The notes beneath the pieces are model-generated. The model saw nothing but the letters and a program-made list of their open reading frames with translations. It did not search any database and was not told the DNA's origin. A stretch of 39,222 nucleotides of DNA from a virus. Each line of letters opens with the position of its first letter. Position 1 is the stretch's first letter. The position numbers were made by a program, and so were the translations under genes. Shown here in pieces: positions 6,374 through 16,569 of this stretch. The DNA is taken from positions 1 through 39,222 of IMG/VR virus record IMGVR_UViG_3300042383_000213. One strand, 5' to 3'.

Positions 6374-9300
6374 TTAGCGTTGCTTCGATTCTTCTGGAAG
6401 GTTCTTGCCGAGCCGCTCTTCCAACAGAGAAAGTCCCTGTCCGATTCCGTAGAACCGTCCCATCGGGATCGTCATTCTGAGGTTGTGCAGATCTTTCTGA
6501 CTGTAGTCGTAGTCAGAATTCAGCATCGCCCTCACAGGCCCACGAGCGGCCTTGAAGGCGCGATCAAGCACCGCCCACGCGGGCGTTGCAGTCAAGTCAA
6601 GCGGGTTAGACGACAACCCCGTGTATCGGATCCGATCACCGAATGTACTGCGACCGAACGCCAAGTTGGACAAGGCATCGGTTGCGGCGATCAGCATGAA
6701 GTTTTCCGTAGGGCCAGACGCGAACATTGCCGCAGCTGCGCCCATGCTGAAGTTCTCCTCAGCAAACTTCTTTCGCTTCTTTTGATCAGTAATCGCGGCG
6801 TAGTCGAGCTGCTTACGGGCGGTCTGGGTAAGCATTGCAACCGTACCCGTAAGTAGATACTCCTTGAGCACCGTAGCATCACCTCGCTGCAACGAAGTCT
6901 TCAGGAACGAGTCGATGCCCTTCAGGTTGAACGTCCTGAACTGAATCATCAGCTTGCCGACAGGGGTGAAGAAGAACTTGTGGAAGTCTCCACGAGCCGG
7001 GGGATCCTGAATCGTCGCAATAGTTCCACGCTCGACGAACGTCAGGAACGCTCGGAATGCGTCCGTATCCCAATTCTCCTCGTTCAGCGCGATCACGCGG
7101 CCATTCTTGTCTACGTCAGCGAACTTCTTGATCGACGCAATGACGGTGTCATACTGCTTTCTTGAGATGCCCCATTGGGTAATCAAGGTATCCGCGAAGT
7201 CCTTGTCGCCCTTAGTGCCGATTCGGTACATCCTTTGAATCAGCGACATCGCCGTCAGGTGCTGCGTAGCCGACGTAATCGGAGCTAGACCAGTTAGATC
7301 CGCGAATGCGAAGACGGCGGCATCCAAGTTGGCGTCGAGCTTCGACAGTTTCTTAGCCATGCTCCGATACCAACCGACGCGAATTTCGGGTGGATACCGA
7401 TTCAGGGCGTCGTCAATTCGACCCGTCGTGCGTCGAATTCGGTCAGAAGCGAGGCCGAACGTCTGCTCCAGAAGGTAAGTCACCTCGTTGACAGGCTCTC
7501 CACGCTTCGCAGACTTCAGCAGATCACTTACAACCGGAAGCTGACTCCAGACAGAACGGAATCCTGCACGAGCGATCGCACGAGAGATTTCGTTAATCTG
7601 AGCAAGCGCAAAGTACGAGCCGTTCTGGAGGTAGGAGATCTTCATCAACCTACGAGCGTTCTCCGAGAACAGAGTGCTCATCGTGTTGTCCCCGCCAAAG
7701 TTAGACGGGTCTGGCTCACTACGCATGTTTGCGCGGAGCTCACGGAGCGATCCGATCTGAGCATCCAGATCATCCGCAGTCATGTTCGTCCGGTTACGCT
7801 CACGGACGTACTCAATGATGTCCTCGAACTTCTCAATCTTGTTAGCGATCTCTTCGCCGTCACGCGCAGCGACTTCAGCCTTGAACCGGGCGATCAGCTT
7901 CGTCTCTCCGATAGCACCGGAGACGGATCGGACGTAGGAACCAAGTGCGGTCGGGATGTCAGTCTCGACGAACGTCGAAAGAGACGCCTTCGAGCCGTCC
8001 TTGAGAGTCACGAGCGGATCCGCCTTGAACCGGGCGCGGACGCGGGGAGTCAGGATCGGCCCCTTCGGATCCTTCGGCTTCTTCATGTTGCCGAGGACTT
8101 CCAGAACCTCTTCGTCAAGGTTGAACACGGAAGCCTTCCGCTCACCGCGGGCAAGCTTCACGAGACGCTCTGCGAGGAGCGTGGACAGGGCTTCAGCTTC
8201 CTCTCCGGACAGCTCAGCCTTGTCGATGGCATTTAGCAGCACCTTCTTGAGCTCATCTTGCCCGTGCTTCAGGACAAAAGCGTCGATCGCGTCCCACCGA
8301 TACAGGCGCGGGAAGTAATTAGGATCGGAAGCAAGGTTCTCGAATCCTGCGACCTTAGCTTTCTTAGCCAAGCCAGCCATCATCTTGAACTCTGCCCGTG
8401 CAGCATCTGCCGCAGCCTTCACGTTCCTGTCGGCGTGAGCTCCGGGGCTGTGAATCTCTTCGTAGACCTTGAGATTGAATTCCGCCTTCTTGTCGTGGCG
8501 GAACATGTTCTTAGCCCGAGCGACCGAACCAATCTCTTTGTAGCTCTTCCCGCCGCTCACATACTCGTTGAAATTCTTGTTGAACGACCGAAGGAACCGG
8601 GCTTCGCTGACCGCCTTGATTCGGTGGACGAACTCATTGACGGTCGTCGGCTGAGCGATCAGGTTGCCGAACTTGTCGCGAGGGGCGACGCGGGTGAAGT
8701 GCATGTTGTATGCAAGCCAACGAATGTCGCCCGCAATAGATCCCATAGCGCGAACGCTTTGGTTCAGCAGCGTGGATCCGACGCCGTAGATGCCGCTGAT
8801 ATTAGGAACTTCTGCCCAATTCTTGCTCGTCCCGGTAGGTTCAACATCGGGAATCGAAAGCGCGTCTTCAGCACCGAAGCCAGTACCGGATCCAGAGGAC
8901 GCCCGAAGAAGGCTGTTCATGAACTCCTGTTCAGCCGCTTGCTTGACCTTGATCTCGTTGACAAGCACCTTCTCGAACATGTTCGCGATTCGCTGATTCG
9001 GCTTTCGACCGGACAGCAGACGCGGATCGCTCATTCCGTCGTAGACCTTCGCCAAGAACAGGCGAACCTTCTCAAACACCGGGATGACGTTCTCCGGAAT
9101 GTCGTCCTTCTCCCCGGTCATCATCCAACGGAAGAATCCGTTTGCGAACTTGCGCTCGTCTCCGCTCGTCCACTTCGTAGTGCGAACGAGGCGTCGAGGG
9201 CCACCGGGAGTCGTCTCCTTGACGAACATTCCACCGACGACGCCTCCGGGGCCACGCTCAGCTTCTCGGAAGATCCTTGGCCCGCGACCGAGCCACTCAT

Positions 9301-10489
9301 CGACGATACGAACTTCGTTGTCTGTCAGACCTCCGCGGGAAGTTTCCGGAAGATCGGCGTTGAACAGGCGACGACGAATGATTGCCGCGACTCCACGAAG
9401 GGCTGTCTCGGGATTCGGGGTGTCGTTGTAGAACGACCGAAGTATCGCGCGGCCATCCTCAAGGAACTCGACAGTTCCCATCTCCATGCCGTCAATGTTG
9501 ATCTTCGTCGATCCGACGACGCCCTTCATCTTTCGCCCGCCAACCGCAAGATTGGATCGCGACAAGTCGATTCCAAGGGCGTCACCGAGAGCGATCAGGG
9601 CAGCAGCTTCAGATCGGTCGATGTTCGTCGCATCAGCAAGTCGAGCTACAAGATCATCAGCTCCGAATCGCGGCGGCAATTGATATCCGCGATTAAGCAG
9701 ATCCTGCTCCAAACGGCGTCCTGCGCTGGCCAGTTCAGAAGCTAGAATTGACTTTCCGGCAAGAGCGTTGAAACTGCCGCCAAGAGCAGCACCGAAGATC
9801 GCTGCGCTACGGAAGTCGTGTGCTTCCACGGTTGGATCGACCATAGAGTCAATCGTCGTGTAAGCGAGGGCTTCGCCCATGCCCACGAGAGAGCCGCGGG
9901 CAAACAGGCCGATTCTGGAGGCGTTTGCAGCCACCTCAGCAGCCGCTACAGCCCTCTGGGACGCCTTAGCCACCCTGAGGGCTCGGAAGGTCTGGGAAGC
10001 CGTCCTGAAGCCTCTGTAGCCCGTCCCGACGAGAGCGGGGGCAGTCGCGGGGAACGTCAGCGCACCGAGGGCAGCACCCTCAAACAGGTTGATCGCTAGG
10101 ACGGAGCCGACACCAAGAGCACCAGAATCAGCAACCCGCTGCATGTTTCGGAGCTTCTCGTCAATTGTCGTCTTCTCAAAGATAGCTTCGTTGAAGGACG
10201 ACGATGACAAGAGGTCATCGTGGTACTCAAACGGCGTCGAAGCCAACATGTTGTCGAGCTCGGACGAGTACTTTTCTCGCCAATCAGGCTCCGAGTTGAA
10301 CCCCTCGACCGTCTTTCCGAGCCAACGACCAATGTCTGAGCTCAGGGTCGTGTCGGCAACCGCAGACCAAAGGCTCGGGCGGTTTTTCTCGTACAGGAAC
10401 TGATCGACATCCTGCTCAAATCGTCCGGGGGACTCAATGAAGCGGGATGGTTCCGGCCACTTCCCGACAGGTGCGTTCTTGTCTTGCAT
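6374..10489 (-). CDS. Large internal virion protein (T7 gp16-like)
   Basis: The longest gene (1371 aa) sits exactly where T7 gene 16 does, after gp14- and gp15-like genes. T7 gp16 forms part of the ejected internal core that conducts DNA across the envelope. Alanine-rich helices near residues 140-200 and 210-250 suggest membrane interaction. I do not see the N-terminal soluble lytic transglycosylase motif of T7 gp16. Assignment rests on length and order, and it begins 2 nt after the gp15-like stop. Confidence 0.85.
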   Translation of the reverse strand: MQDKNAPVGKWPEPSRFIESPGRFEQDVDQFLYEKNRPSLWSAVADTTLSSDIGRWLGKTVEGFNSEPDWREKYSSELDNMLASTPFEYHDDLLSSSSFNEAIFEKTTIDEKLRNMQRVADSGALGVGSVLAINLFEGAALGALTFPATAPALVGTGYRGFRTASQTFRALRVAKASQRAVAAAEVAANASRIGLFARGSLVGMGEALAYTTIDSMVDPTVEAHDFRSAAIFGAALGGSFNALAGKSILASELASAGRRLEQDLLNRGYQLPPRFGADDLVARLADATNIDRSEAAALIALGDALGIDLSRSNLAVGGRKMKGVVGSTKINIDGMEMGTVEFLEDGRAILRSFYNDTPNPETALRGVAAIIRRRLFNADLPETSRGGLTDNEVRIVDEWLGRGPRIFREAERGPGGVVGGMFVKETTPGGPRRLVRTTKWTSGDERKFANGFFRWMMTGEKDDIPENVIPVFEKVRLFLAKVYDGMSDPRLLSGRKPNQRIANMFEKVLVNEIKVKQAAEQEFMNSLLRASSGSGTGFGAEDALSIPDVEPTGTSKNWAEVPNISGIYGVGSTLLNQSVRAMGSIAGDIRWLAYNMHFTRVAPRDKFGNLIAQPTTVNEFVHRIKAVSEARFLRSFNKNFNEYVSGGKSYKEIGSVARAKNMFRHDKKAEFNLKVYEEIHSPGAHADRNVKAAADAARAEFKMMAGLAKKAKVAGFENLASDPNYFPRLYRWDAIDAFVLKHGQDELKKVLLNAIDKAELSGEEAEALSTLLAERLVKLARGERKASVFNLDEEVLEVLGNMKKPKDPKGPILTPRVRARFKADPLVTLKDGSKASLSTFVETDIPTALGSYVRSVSGAIGETKLIARFKAEVAARDGEEIANKIEKFEDIIEYVRERNRTNMTADDLDAQIGSLRELRANMRSEPDPSNFGGDNTMSTLFSENARRLMKISYLQNGSYFALAQINEISRAIARAGFRSVWSQLPVVSDLLKSAKRGEPVNEVTYLLEQTFGLASDRIRRTTGRIDDALNRYPPEIRVGWYRSMAKKLSKLDANLDAAVFAFADLTGLAPITSATQHLTAMSLIQRMYRIGTKGDKDFADTLITQWGISRKQYDTVIASIKKFADVDKNGRVIALNEENWDTDAFRAFLTFVERGTIATIQDPPARGDFHKFFFTPVGKLMIQFRTFNLKGIDSFLKTSLQRGDATVLKEYLLTGTVAMLTQTARKQLDYAAITDQKKRKKFAEENFSMGAAAAMFASGPTENFMLIAATDALSNLAFGRSTFGDRIRYTGLSSNPLDLTATPAWAVLDRAFKAARGPVRAMLNSDYDYSQKDLHNLRMTIPMGRFYGIGQGLSLLEERLGKNLPEESKQR

Positions 10490-10490
10490 G

Positions 10491-12947
10491 TTATGGGTGG
10501 TAGCTCTGCGACCAAGCGCGCATTGCGTTGTTCCAGTTTTGCTGACGCTGCTCGTAGTTCTTCTTGGAATCTGCGCTGATTAGCTTGCTCAGCTCCTCAA
10601 CAGAGTAGGAGAAGACGGCATCCGGAGCCTCCTGCTCACCGCGGTACAGAACATCCAGAGCTCGTCCATCGTCCTTGTACACGAGGTCGTAGTAGACGTT
10701 GTCACGCCCCATAGATCGCGGCGACCAAGTGATCTGGTCTGCATTGATCGGGGGTGCGGTTGAACCAGACGCCTTCAGCTTTTCGTTGATTGCCTTGACA
10801 GCCGCATCTCGCGCCGCGCCCCAGTTGTCAGGGTTTCGACCTAGGACGGTCGTAGTCACAGGAACGAGGACAACGGTGTTCTCGAAGACGACAGCATTGC
10901 TGCTCACCCACGCCTTAGCCTGAGCGAGGGATTCAGCCATGCCCGCACCCTTCAGCTGATTGAGCATCACGGAGTCATGGATAGCTTGCTCCACGTTGCC
11001 CATTCCAGTAGCACCCTCAGAGACTGCGTTTCCGAACCACGAGCCGGAATCGTTCCACTCAGCGGCTGCAACCTGAATCTCCTCCCGAGACGGCTCCTTG
11101 AAGGTCATCGTCCGAGACGTTCCAGAAGTCATCTGATTCGCCCTGCGGAATGCGTCAGTCTGGCCCGCGCCGCCACGACGAAGAGTCGTGACCGCCTCCA
11201 AGAACTGCTTAGAACCCTCAGTAAGTCCGAGCATCTCCTGTTCATTCGCCGCACTAGCAACCTCATAGAGATCTGCCGCCATCAGCACCTCGCGGGGAAT
11301 TTGAGTTGCATCCGCATTCGGCTGATTCCACGCTTCGATAGCCGTGCGAATCATCGGAGTGACGCGAGGGAGGTACTTTGCCCCGACAGCTCTTCCTGAT
11401 TGAATGAGGGTGACGAGCCCATCACGAGTAGGAAGCCCCGTATTTGGGTCATTCGGAATGCTGTCGTAGACGGCCTCAATGACTGCTCGACGAAGGTGAT
11501 CCTTGTCAATAGTCTTCGGAAGATCCGCGTCCTTGAGGCTGTACGCCCGCTTCATAAGACGAATCTCATTCTCAGCGTCTTCCGCCAGAGCGTTGATATC
11601 CAGACGCTGCGCGATTCGACTCATTTCTCCGCGGGCTTCTGAAAGACCCTTAGCATCGCCACTAGCGGCAGCCAGAGAAGCCCTCTTCGCAACGTCAGCG
11701 TACCTCTGTCCAATCTCTGCTCCAAGCTGCGCCCCCATGCCGTAGACGACGTTGGACGCTTCCTGCTTGATGATCGACGACTTCATTTCCTCGTAGTCAC
11801 CCCGGATGTTTTCATAGAGCTCTGAGCTGACATTCATCCTGCGGATGTCCTGCTCAACGTCTTTCCAAGATGGAAACCCCTTGCCCTCCAAGATGTCGCT
11901 GCTGCTCATCTTCCTGATTCGATCCGGGGAAAAGAAGCTGCTGATGTAATCACGAATTTCATCCCGCTTAGCAATCGACATTCGACCGCGGGAAGCATCA
12001 ATCTGCTGCGCTCGTGCGGCCTCCGCGGCCTTGTATCGGGTCGTCTTTGTCAGCTGACCTCCGGGGGTCTTGATTCGATCAGCTACCGCAGTAATACGCG
12101 GATCGTCGCCGTACTGAAGACGAAGCTCCATGATCGCTTCGACTGCTGTAGCGTTTGCGGCCTCCCCGCCGATCGTCTGCGCGACCTCGTCAATTCGCCC
12201 CTGAAGATTCTTCGCAGCCTGAGAAATGTAAGTCTCGTTCGTTGCCTTGACGAACTCGCCAAAGTCGATGACGCCGTCCTTCTTTGCGGTACGACCAAGG
12301 ATCGGAGTATCACCGATGTCCTTCATCATGGAGCCGATGTCCGACGCAATTCCAACGGAAAGACCTTCGGACATCTTCTTGCGGCGAAGCTGACCGACGC
12401 CGACAACGTGGTTCTTAGAAAGCTTCGCTACGTCCGGATCAATCTCACTAAGGAACGTGTTGACCCAGATCGGATTCTGAACCCCGCTAGATGCAGCCTG
12501 TCGAATCCGCTCGTTCGCGAACGTGTCAAAGCTGTCCACGCTGCTCATGAACATCGGGTTCTTCGCCGCCTCAGCCTCGTAGTCCGCTTCAAGCTTTGCC
12601 GTGAAGTCACGAGCAGAAAGAATCGCGTCTGCTTGAGCAGCCCCGTAAGCCTCCCACGGATTAGTTGCGGGGTCGATCTTGCCGCTGTCCACGAGCTGCC
12701 GGAACGTCTTCCGGCTAGCCATGAGCTTCGCCTGTCCGGACTTGATGTCCTCTTCCTTCTTGATCGACGCCTGACGACCGACGAACGACGCCAGAGTCTG
12801 GCTGAAGTTCATGAACGCAGGGCCGATGTCCTCCATGCCCTGCCCGAGCTGCACCTGAACTGGCGTAGGAGCCGCGGTAAACGGCTGCGAGAACGTCGAG
12901 GTGGGGGCGATCTGCGGGTTATAGAAAGGTTGAGGTAGACCTGTCAT
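10491..12947 (-). CDS. Internal virion protein (T7 gp15-like)
   Basis: At 818 aa, rich in charged helices and without cysteine-rich or enzymatic motifs, this matches T7 gp15 in size and position. In T7, gp15 assembles with gp16 and gp14 into the periplasmic ejection tunnel. The start overlaps the gp14-like stop (TAATG), and a strong ribosome site is not obvious, which suggests coupling. The N terminus is proline/glutamine-rich and probably flexible. Confidence 0.85.
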   Translation of the reverse strand: MTGLPQPFYNPQIAPTSTFSQPFTAAPTPVQVQLGQGMEDIGPAFMNFSQTLASFVGRQASIKKEEDIKSGQAKLMASRKTFRQLVDSGKIDPATNPWEAYGAAQADAILSARDFTAKLEADYEAEAAKNPMFMSSVDSFDTFANERIRQAASSGVQNPIWVNTFLSEIDPDVAKLSKNHVVGVGQLRRKKMSEGLSVGIASDIGSMMKDIGDTPILGRTAKKDGVIDFGEFVKATNETYISQAAKNLQGRIDEVAQTIGGEAANATAVEAIMELRLQYGDDPRITAVADRIKTPGGQLTKTTRYKAAEAARAQQIDASRGRMSIAKRDEIRDYISSFFSPDRIRKMSSSDILEGKGFPSWKDVEQDIRRMNVSSELYENIRGDYEEMKSSIIKQEASNVVYGMGAQLGAEIGQRYADVAKRASLAAASGDAKGLSEARGEMSRIAQRLDINALAEDAENEIRLMKRAYSLKDADLPKTIDKDHLRRAVIEAVYDSIPNDPNTGLPTRDGLVTLIQSGRAVGAKYLPRVTPMIRTAIEAWNQPNADATQIPREVLMAADLYEVASAANEQEMLGLTEGSKQFLEAVTTLRRGGAGQTDAFRRANQMTSGTSRTMTFKEPSREEIQVAAAEWNDSGSWFGNAVSEGATGMGNVEQAIHDSVMLNQLKGAGMAESLAQAKAWVSSNAVVFENTVVLVPVTTTVLGRNPDNWGAARDAAVKAINEKLKASGSTAPPINADQITWSPRSMGRDNVYYDLVYKDDGRALDVLYRGEQEAPDAVFSYSVEELSKLISADSKKNYEQRQQNWNNAMRAWSQSYHP

Positions 12948-13654
12948 TAGAAGATCGGCTTAAAGGAGGTGGTTGGCATGTTTGACGGCGGGAACATGGA
13001 TTGAGCGTATCCGCCCATCGCCGTGTTATACGACTGTCCGGTCAGACCGCCGGGAGCGGACGATCCTTGGAGGAACGTACCCGGCCCCTGAAGAGACTGA
13101 AGAGCACCCGCGACACCGATAGCCGTCGTCGCTCCATTGAGGATTGCCGGGATCGGGCTAGGCATCCGAGTCGGAGGCAAGGGCATTGGCACGTTCTGGT
13201 TGATTGCGCTCTGACCGCGGTTGCGAATCGCCTGAGCTTCAGAAAGCATCTGCTTGTACCGAGAGTCAAGCTCGTCAATCCGAGACGTAGCGAAGTTGCT
13301 GAAGTCAACCTCGAACTCTCGAATCGCTTGATCTACGGTTCGACCCTCGACCCCCGCGGAAGCAAAGCCAGTTTCCATGACCGCCGCGGACTTGAGCGCA
13401 TCACTAGCGACGTTGTTGATCTGCATCATCATCGCCTTTCGCTGCTCTCCAAAGTTCGTGTAGAGCTGATCGGTCTGTAGTCCGACATCTCTGCGAACTT
13501 CCTGAGCAAGAAGGCCGAACCGCTCGTTGTTCGCCTTGCCGAGCTTGTTGTTGTAATCAGCTTGATCGCGGGCCGCTTGATTCTGACTCGCAATGGATGC
13601 AGCTGAGGAGGCAGCACCAATAGTTACTGCCGTGATTGTCAGGGGATCACACAT
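12947..13654 (-). CDS. Internal virion protein (T7 gp14-like)
   Basis: The 235-aa protein begins MCDPLTITAVTIGAASSAAS, typical of gp14-like proteins (Cys-Asp-Pro start, then a small Ala/Ser-rich hydrophobic helix). A long helical section with many Gln/Arg follows, then a Pro/Gly-rich C terminus. T7 gp14 is ejected first and sits in the outer membrane. Its ATG overlaps the end of the upstream GNAT-like gene by 8 nt. Confidence 0.88.
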   Translation of the reverse strand: MCDPLTITAVTIGAASSAASIASQNQAARDQADYNNKLGKANNERFGLLAQEVRRDVGLQTDQLYTNFGEQRKAMMMQINNVASDALKSAAVMETGFASAGVEGRTVDQAIREFEVDFSNFATSRIDELDSRYKQMLSEAQAIRNRGQSAINQNVPMPLPPTRMPSPIPAILNGATTAIGVAGALQSLQGPGTFLQGSSAPGGLTGQSYNTAMGGYAQSMFPPSNMPTTSFKPIF

Positions 13655-14123
13655 TGTTGATGATCTTTGCGAATTCGATTACTGGTTCGCCGTTTGATTC
13701 CGTGTTTCTCAGGAACGTGAATCCGAGCCATCGGATCCACTTGATGTGTTCTTCGTTGCTTTCGTGAACGACGTTGCAAAGCAAATCAAATCCATAGCCC
13801 ATGTGCTTGAGCCAGTACTTTGATTCGCGCAGGAACTTCCACCTGTGCTCAATTAGTTCATCGGTTCCGAGGAGCCAGATGCTTCCGATTTTCAAGTCAT
13901 CCACGGTGAATGCGGCAACTCCGAACATCGCCGCGGGACGACCATCAGGAAGAGCGATCGTCCTGCAATCCTTGCTGTAGACATACCCACGGATCAAGGA
14001 CTCAAGTGGATCTAGCCCCGCCGCCGCTACGTCCTTAAGGTCAGCCTTTCGGAGACGCTTAGCCAAGTAGTGGCAGTCAGGGATTATCGGGAGCCTCGTG
14101 TGTAGCTCAGACACGACTTGCAC
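13647..14123 (-). CDS. GNAT-like internal protein (T7 gp13 position), 158 aa
   Basis: The protein resembles the GNAT fold proteins encoded at the gp13 position of T7-like phages: LALPDGRPAAMFGVAAF-like strand, IWLLGTDEL, then a long helix and a C-terminal WIRWLGFTFL segment. The usual acetyl-CoA pyrophosphate loop (R/QxxGxG/A) is not evident, so enzymatic activity is doubtful. It begins at a GTG overlapping the tail tubular B gene by 17 nt. In T7 gp13 is needed for correct virion assembly. Confidence 0.78.
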   Translation of the reverse strand: MQVVSELHTRLPIIPDCHYLAKRLRKADLKDVAAAGLDPLESLIRGYVYSKDCRTIALPDGRPAAMFGVAAFTVDDLKIGSIWLLGTDELIEHRWKFLRESKYWLKHMGYGFDLLCNVVHESNEEHIKWIRWLGFTFLRNTESNGEPVIEFAKIINNV

Positions 14124-16569
14124 GTTCGTTGAACGACGCTTCGTATTCCATCGAAATCAGGTTGCTAGGCAGGGGGCTATCGTTCAGGATACGCAGCCTG
14201 AGCCCCGTGTTCTTGCAGTATACCGGGATCTTGTATGTTCCCGTCTCTAGCGGAACCTGAGTCGTAAGAATGTTGTTTCCGGATCCAAGCAGACGAGCGG
14301 TGAACTCGTAGTCGTAAGTCGATCCGTACTCGACGATGACCTGTGCCTTGAAATACGCGGTATTTCCGAACGACAGGGTCGCATATCGAATCTGATATCG
14401 ACCACCCGAAGCAGTCAAAGAGCCTTCACTAGAAGCGCGGAACCGGGGCTCCGACAGCTCATAGATCATCGTGTAGTTCTCTCCCAACCAAACATCCGTT
14501 GCCGCATAGTCTCCCTGCACAGTAACTGTCGTGCTTGATGCTTGGGTTGTCGCGAGTTTGACGCCTGTCTTGGTGACAATTTGAAACGTCGCGCCTGTTC
14601 CGATCTGGTATGGAAGGACATAGGTAGTCAGGCCAGTACCGGATGAGTACGTCGCCGTGCCTCCGAGGGCGAGGAGCTTTGCCCGATCCATTCGTCGATC
14701 TAGGGTCGTGACGTAAGTACTGGACGTATCCACTCGCCCCGTCTCCAACTTCATTGACTCCAGACTTGTTTTAGATCCTCGTTGAACGACGATGTACAGA
14801 GTCGAATCAATAAAGTAAGAGGACAGAATTGTTCCAGACGACAGCGTGAACTTGCTCCACGAGCTCTGGACTCGTTGTTCTCCGATCTGAAAGTACTTGT
14901 ACACGAACAGCGACGAGGTGTCCAAAGAGCTTCTAATAATTAGAAGGTTTTCGTGAGTACTTCCCGCCATCTGCCGGATAGTTCCGGGGATGTACTGAGG
15001 AACGGTCGCCGTCATGTCATCGGCCTCGAACTTGCCGTCGAGACGATTAGTCAGATTCATCTCTCGAATACCGCAGAACGAGCCGCGGCTAAACGCGAAG
15101 AAGAGAGAGTTTCCGGATGCTACAGGCTCTACCGAAAGATTCTGGTAGTCACCTACGACAGACATGGAAATCGTCGTCGGAGACAGCGGGCCATTGCTCG
15201 TGATTGAGAACTGAGACGACTGAGAGAACAGAATGAGCTGATTCTCGAACGGGGTCGCACTCTGTAGATTAGCGACATTCGGGCTCGTGGACGCAACATC
15301 AATCGTATCCGTGGAAACGGAGTCAGTAACGGTCGTGCGCCAGAAATTGAAGAACTGCGAAGTCTGGCTGAAGATCGCGTTCTCACTCGACAGGAACAGA
15401 AGACGACTCTGGTAAAGAGATACGTCGTTGATTTTCATGCCAACGAATGATGGCTGCGGATTCGTGAGGTCATCACCAACAAGTCGATCTTGCCACTTGA
15501 AGGCGGGGTACGACGCCGCTCCGGTCGCGGGCCTGAACCTGAATTGCCCGTTTGCTTCGCGGATCAGAATGTGTGGCATCGTTTCCGGATCAATCTTGTA
15601 CTTGAGTCCGGGGCCAATGCACTCATACCAAAGTCCGGACGCAGGAACCGTAGTGCTCGTCGAAGTGGAGTTCTGAATGAACTCAACCCAATAGTCATCA
15701 GACCTAGACTCGGGGCTACCCGCAACCTTGACCTTCATAAGGTGCGGGGCAACGGCAGGAAGATCCTCAAAGGAGCGAACCTCGTCCTTGATGAGAATCA
15801 GCCCTTCGCCTCCGAAGTCATCGGACACGCTGATGTTGAGCGGCTGTGTTCCAGACTCTCTCACAAAGAGAATCACGGATGCGTAGCGATACGCATTGAT
15901 TCCGGCGAGTGTCACCGGATTTGCAGCCTTTGCGGTTCCAAACTTAGTTACAAGCTCGGAGGCAATGTGCTCGGTTCCGATGTTGTCGCCCGCGCCGCTT
16001 CCTGTTTCGTGTTGAAACGAAATCCCGTTAATCGTGACGATGCTCTTACGCTTGTAGTTCGTCTGAGCGACCCAAACGAGAGCTTCCGGCTCAGGAGTCG
16101 TCTTGTTTCGGCTGTACTTGCTAACGTCAGCAGTAAGAGCGACCGTCTTATTCGTGTTGACGACGAACGTCACATCGCCAATCGTCATCGCCTTCAGCTT
16201 CGTATCGACGCCCGCTTCGTTGATGTACGTCAACGCAGGGGAATCAATATTCGTTGCAATTCTCGTTCCGTTGATGTCATAGACATGAACGAAAGCCGAG
16301 CTCGTAGCGTTGTTGCGCCCGAACACGGCAAAGTACCGCTCTTCCGGAGAACGATCAATCTTGTGGACGAAAAGGGTCGAGTACACGAGATCTGCGTTTG
16401 ATCCGTCCAGAAGGTTCTTCAGATGCTCCGTAGGAGGCCGCTTAGTCAGCCCCTCAACAGGAGACGACACGGCGTTCACCTGTTCGTTGCATTGATTCTG
16501 AAACCGCATCGCGGGGGGCTGCTGAGAAACCCCACCGAGGAAGTTTGAGATGGATGAAACTGTAAGCAT
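14107..16569 (-). CDS. Tail tubular protein B (T7 gp12-like, nozzle)
   Basis: At 820 aa it matches T7 gp12 in length and order. The N terminus (SISNFLGGVSQQPPAMRFQNQ) is the conserved start of tubular protein B. Six copies of this protein form the tail nozzle. It is rich in Ser/Thr and beta strands. The ATG overlaps the gp11-like stop (TGATG), indicating coupled translation. Confidence 0.95.
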   Translation of the reverse strand: MLTVSSISNFLGGVSQQPPAMRFQNQCNEQVNAVSSPVEGLTKRPPTEHLKNLLDGSNADLVYSTLFVHKIDRSPEERYFAVFGRNNATSSAFVHVYDINGTRIATNIDSPALTYINEAGVDTKLKAMTIGDVTFVVNTNKTVALTADVSKYSRNKTTPEPEALVWVAQTNYKRKSIVTINGISFQHETGSGAGDNIGTEHIASELVTKFGTAKAANPVTLAGINAYRYASVILFVRESGTQPLNISVSDDFGGEGLILIKDEVRSFEDLPAVAPHLMKVKVAGSPESRSDDYWVEFIQNSTSTSTTVPASGLWYECIGPGLKYKIDPETMPHILIREANGQFRFRPATGAASYPAFKWQDRLVGDDLTNPQPSFVGMKINDVSLYQSRLLFLSSENAIFSQTSQFFNFWRTTVTDSVSTDTIDVASTSPNVANLQSATPFENQLILFSQSSQFSITSNGPLSPTTISMSVVGDYQNLSVEPVASGNSLFFAFSRGSFCGIREMNLTNRLDGKFEADDMTATVPQYIPGTIRQMAGSTHENLLIIRSSLDTSSLFVYKYFQIGEQRVQSSWSKFTLSSGTILSSYFIDSTLYIVVQRGSKTSLESMKLETGRVDTSSTYVTTLDRRMDRAKLLALGGTATYSSGTGLTTYVLPYQIGTGATFQIVTKTGVKLATTQASSTTVTVQGDYAATDVWLGENYTMIYELSEPRFRASSEGSLTASGGRYQIRYATLSFGNTAYFKAQVIVEYGSTYDYEFTARLLGSGNNILTTQVPLETGTYKIPVYCKNTGLRLRILNDSPLPSNLISMEYEASFNERASRV

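Noticed and set aside
8258-9745. 495-codon plus-strand open frame opposite the gp16-like gene
   Set aside because: It is the antisense shadow of a well-supported coding gene, with no ribosome site, no recognised motif and Arg/Ser/Leu-rich composition.
15490-16401. 303-codon plus-strand open frame opposite tail tubular B
   Set aside because: Shadow of gp12-like coding sequence with no domain or start signal.
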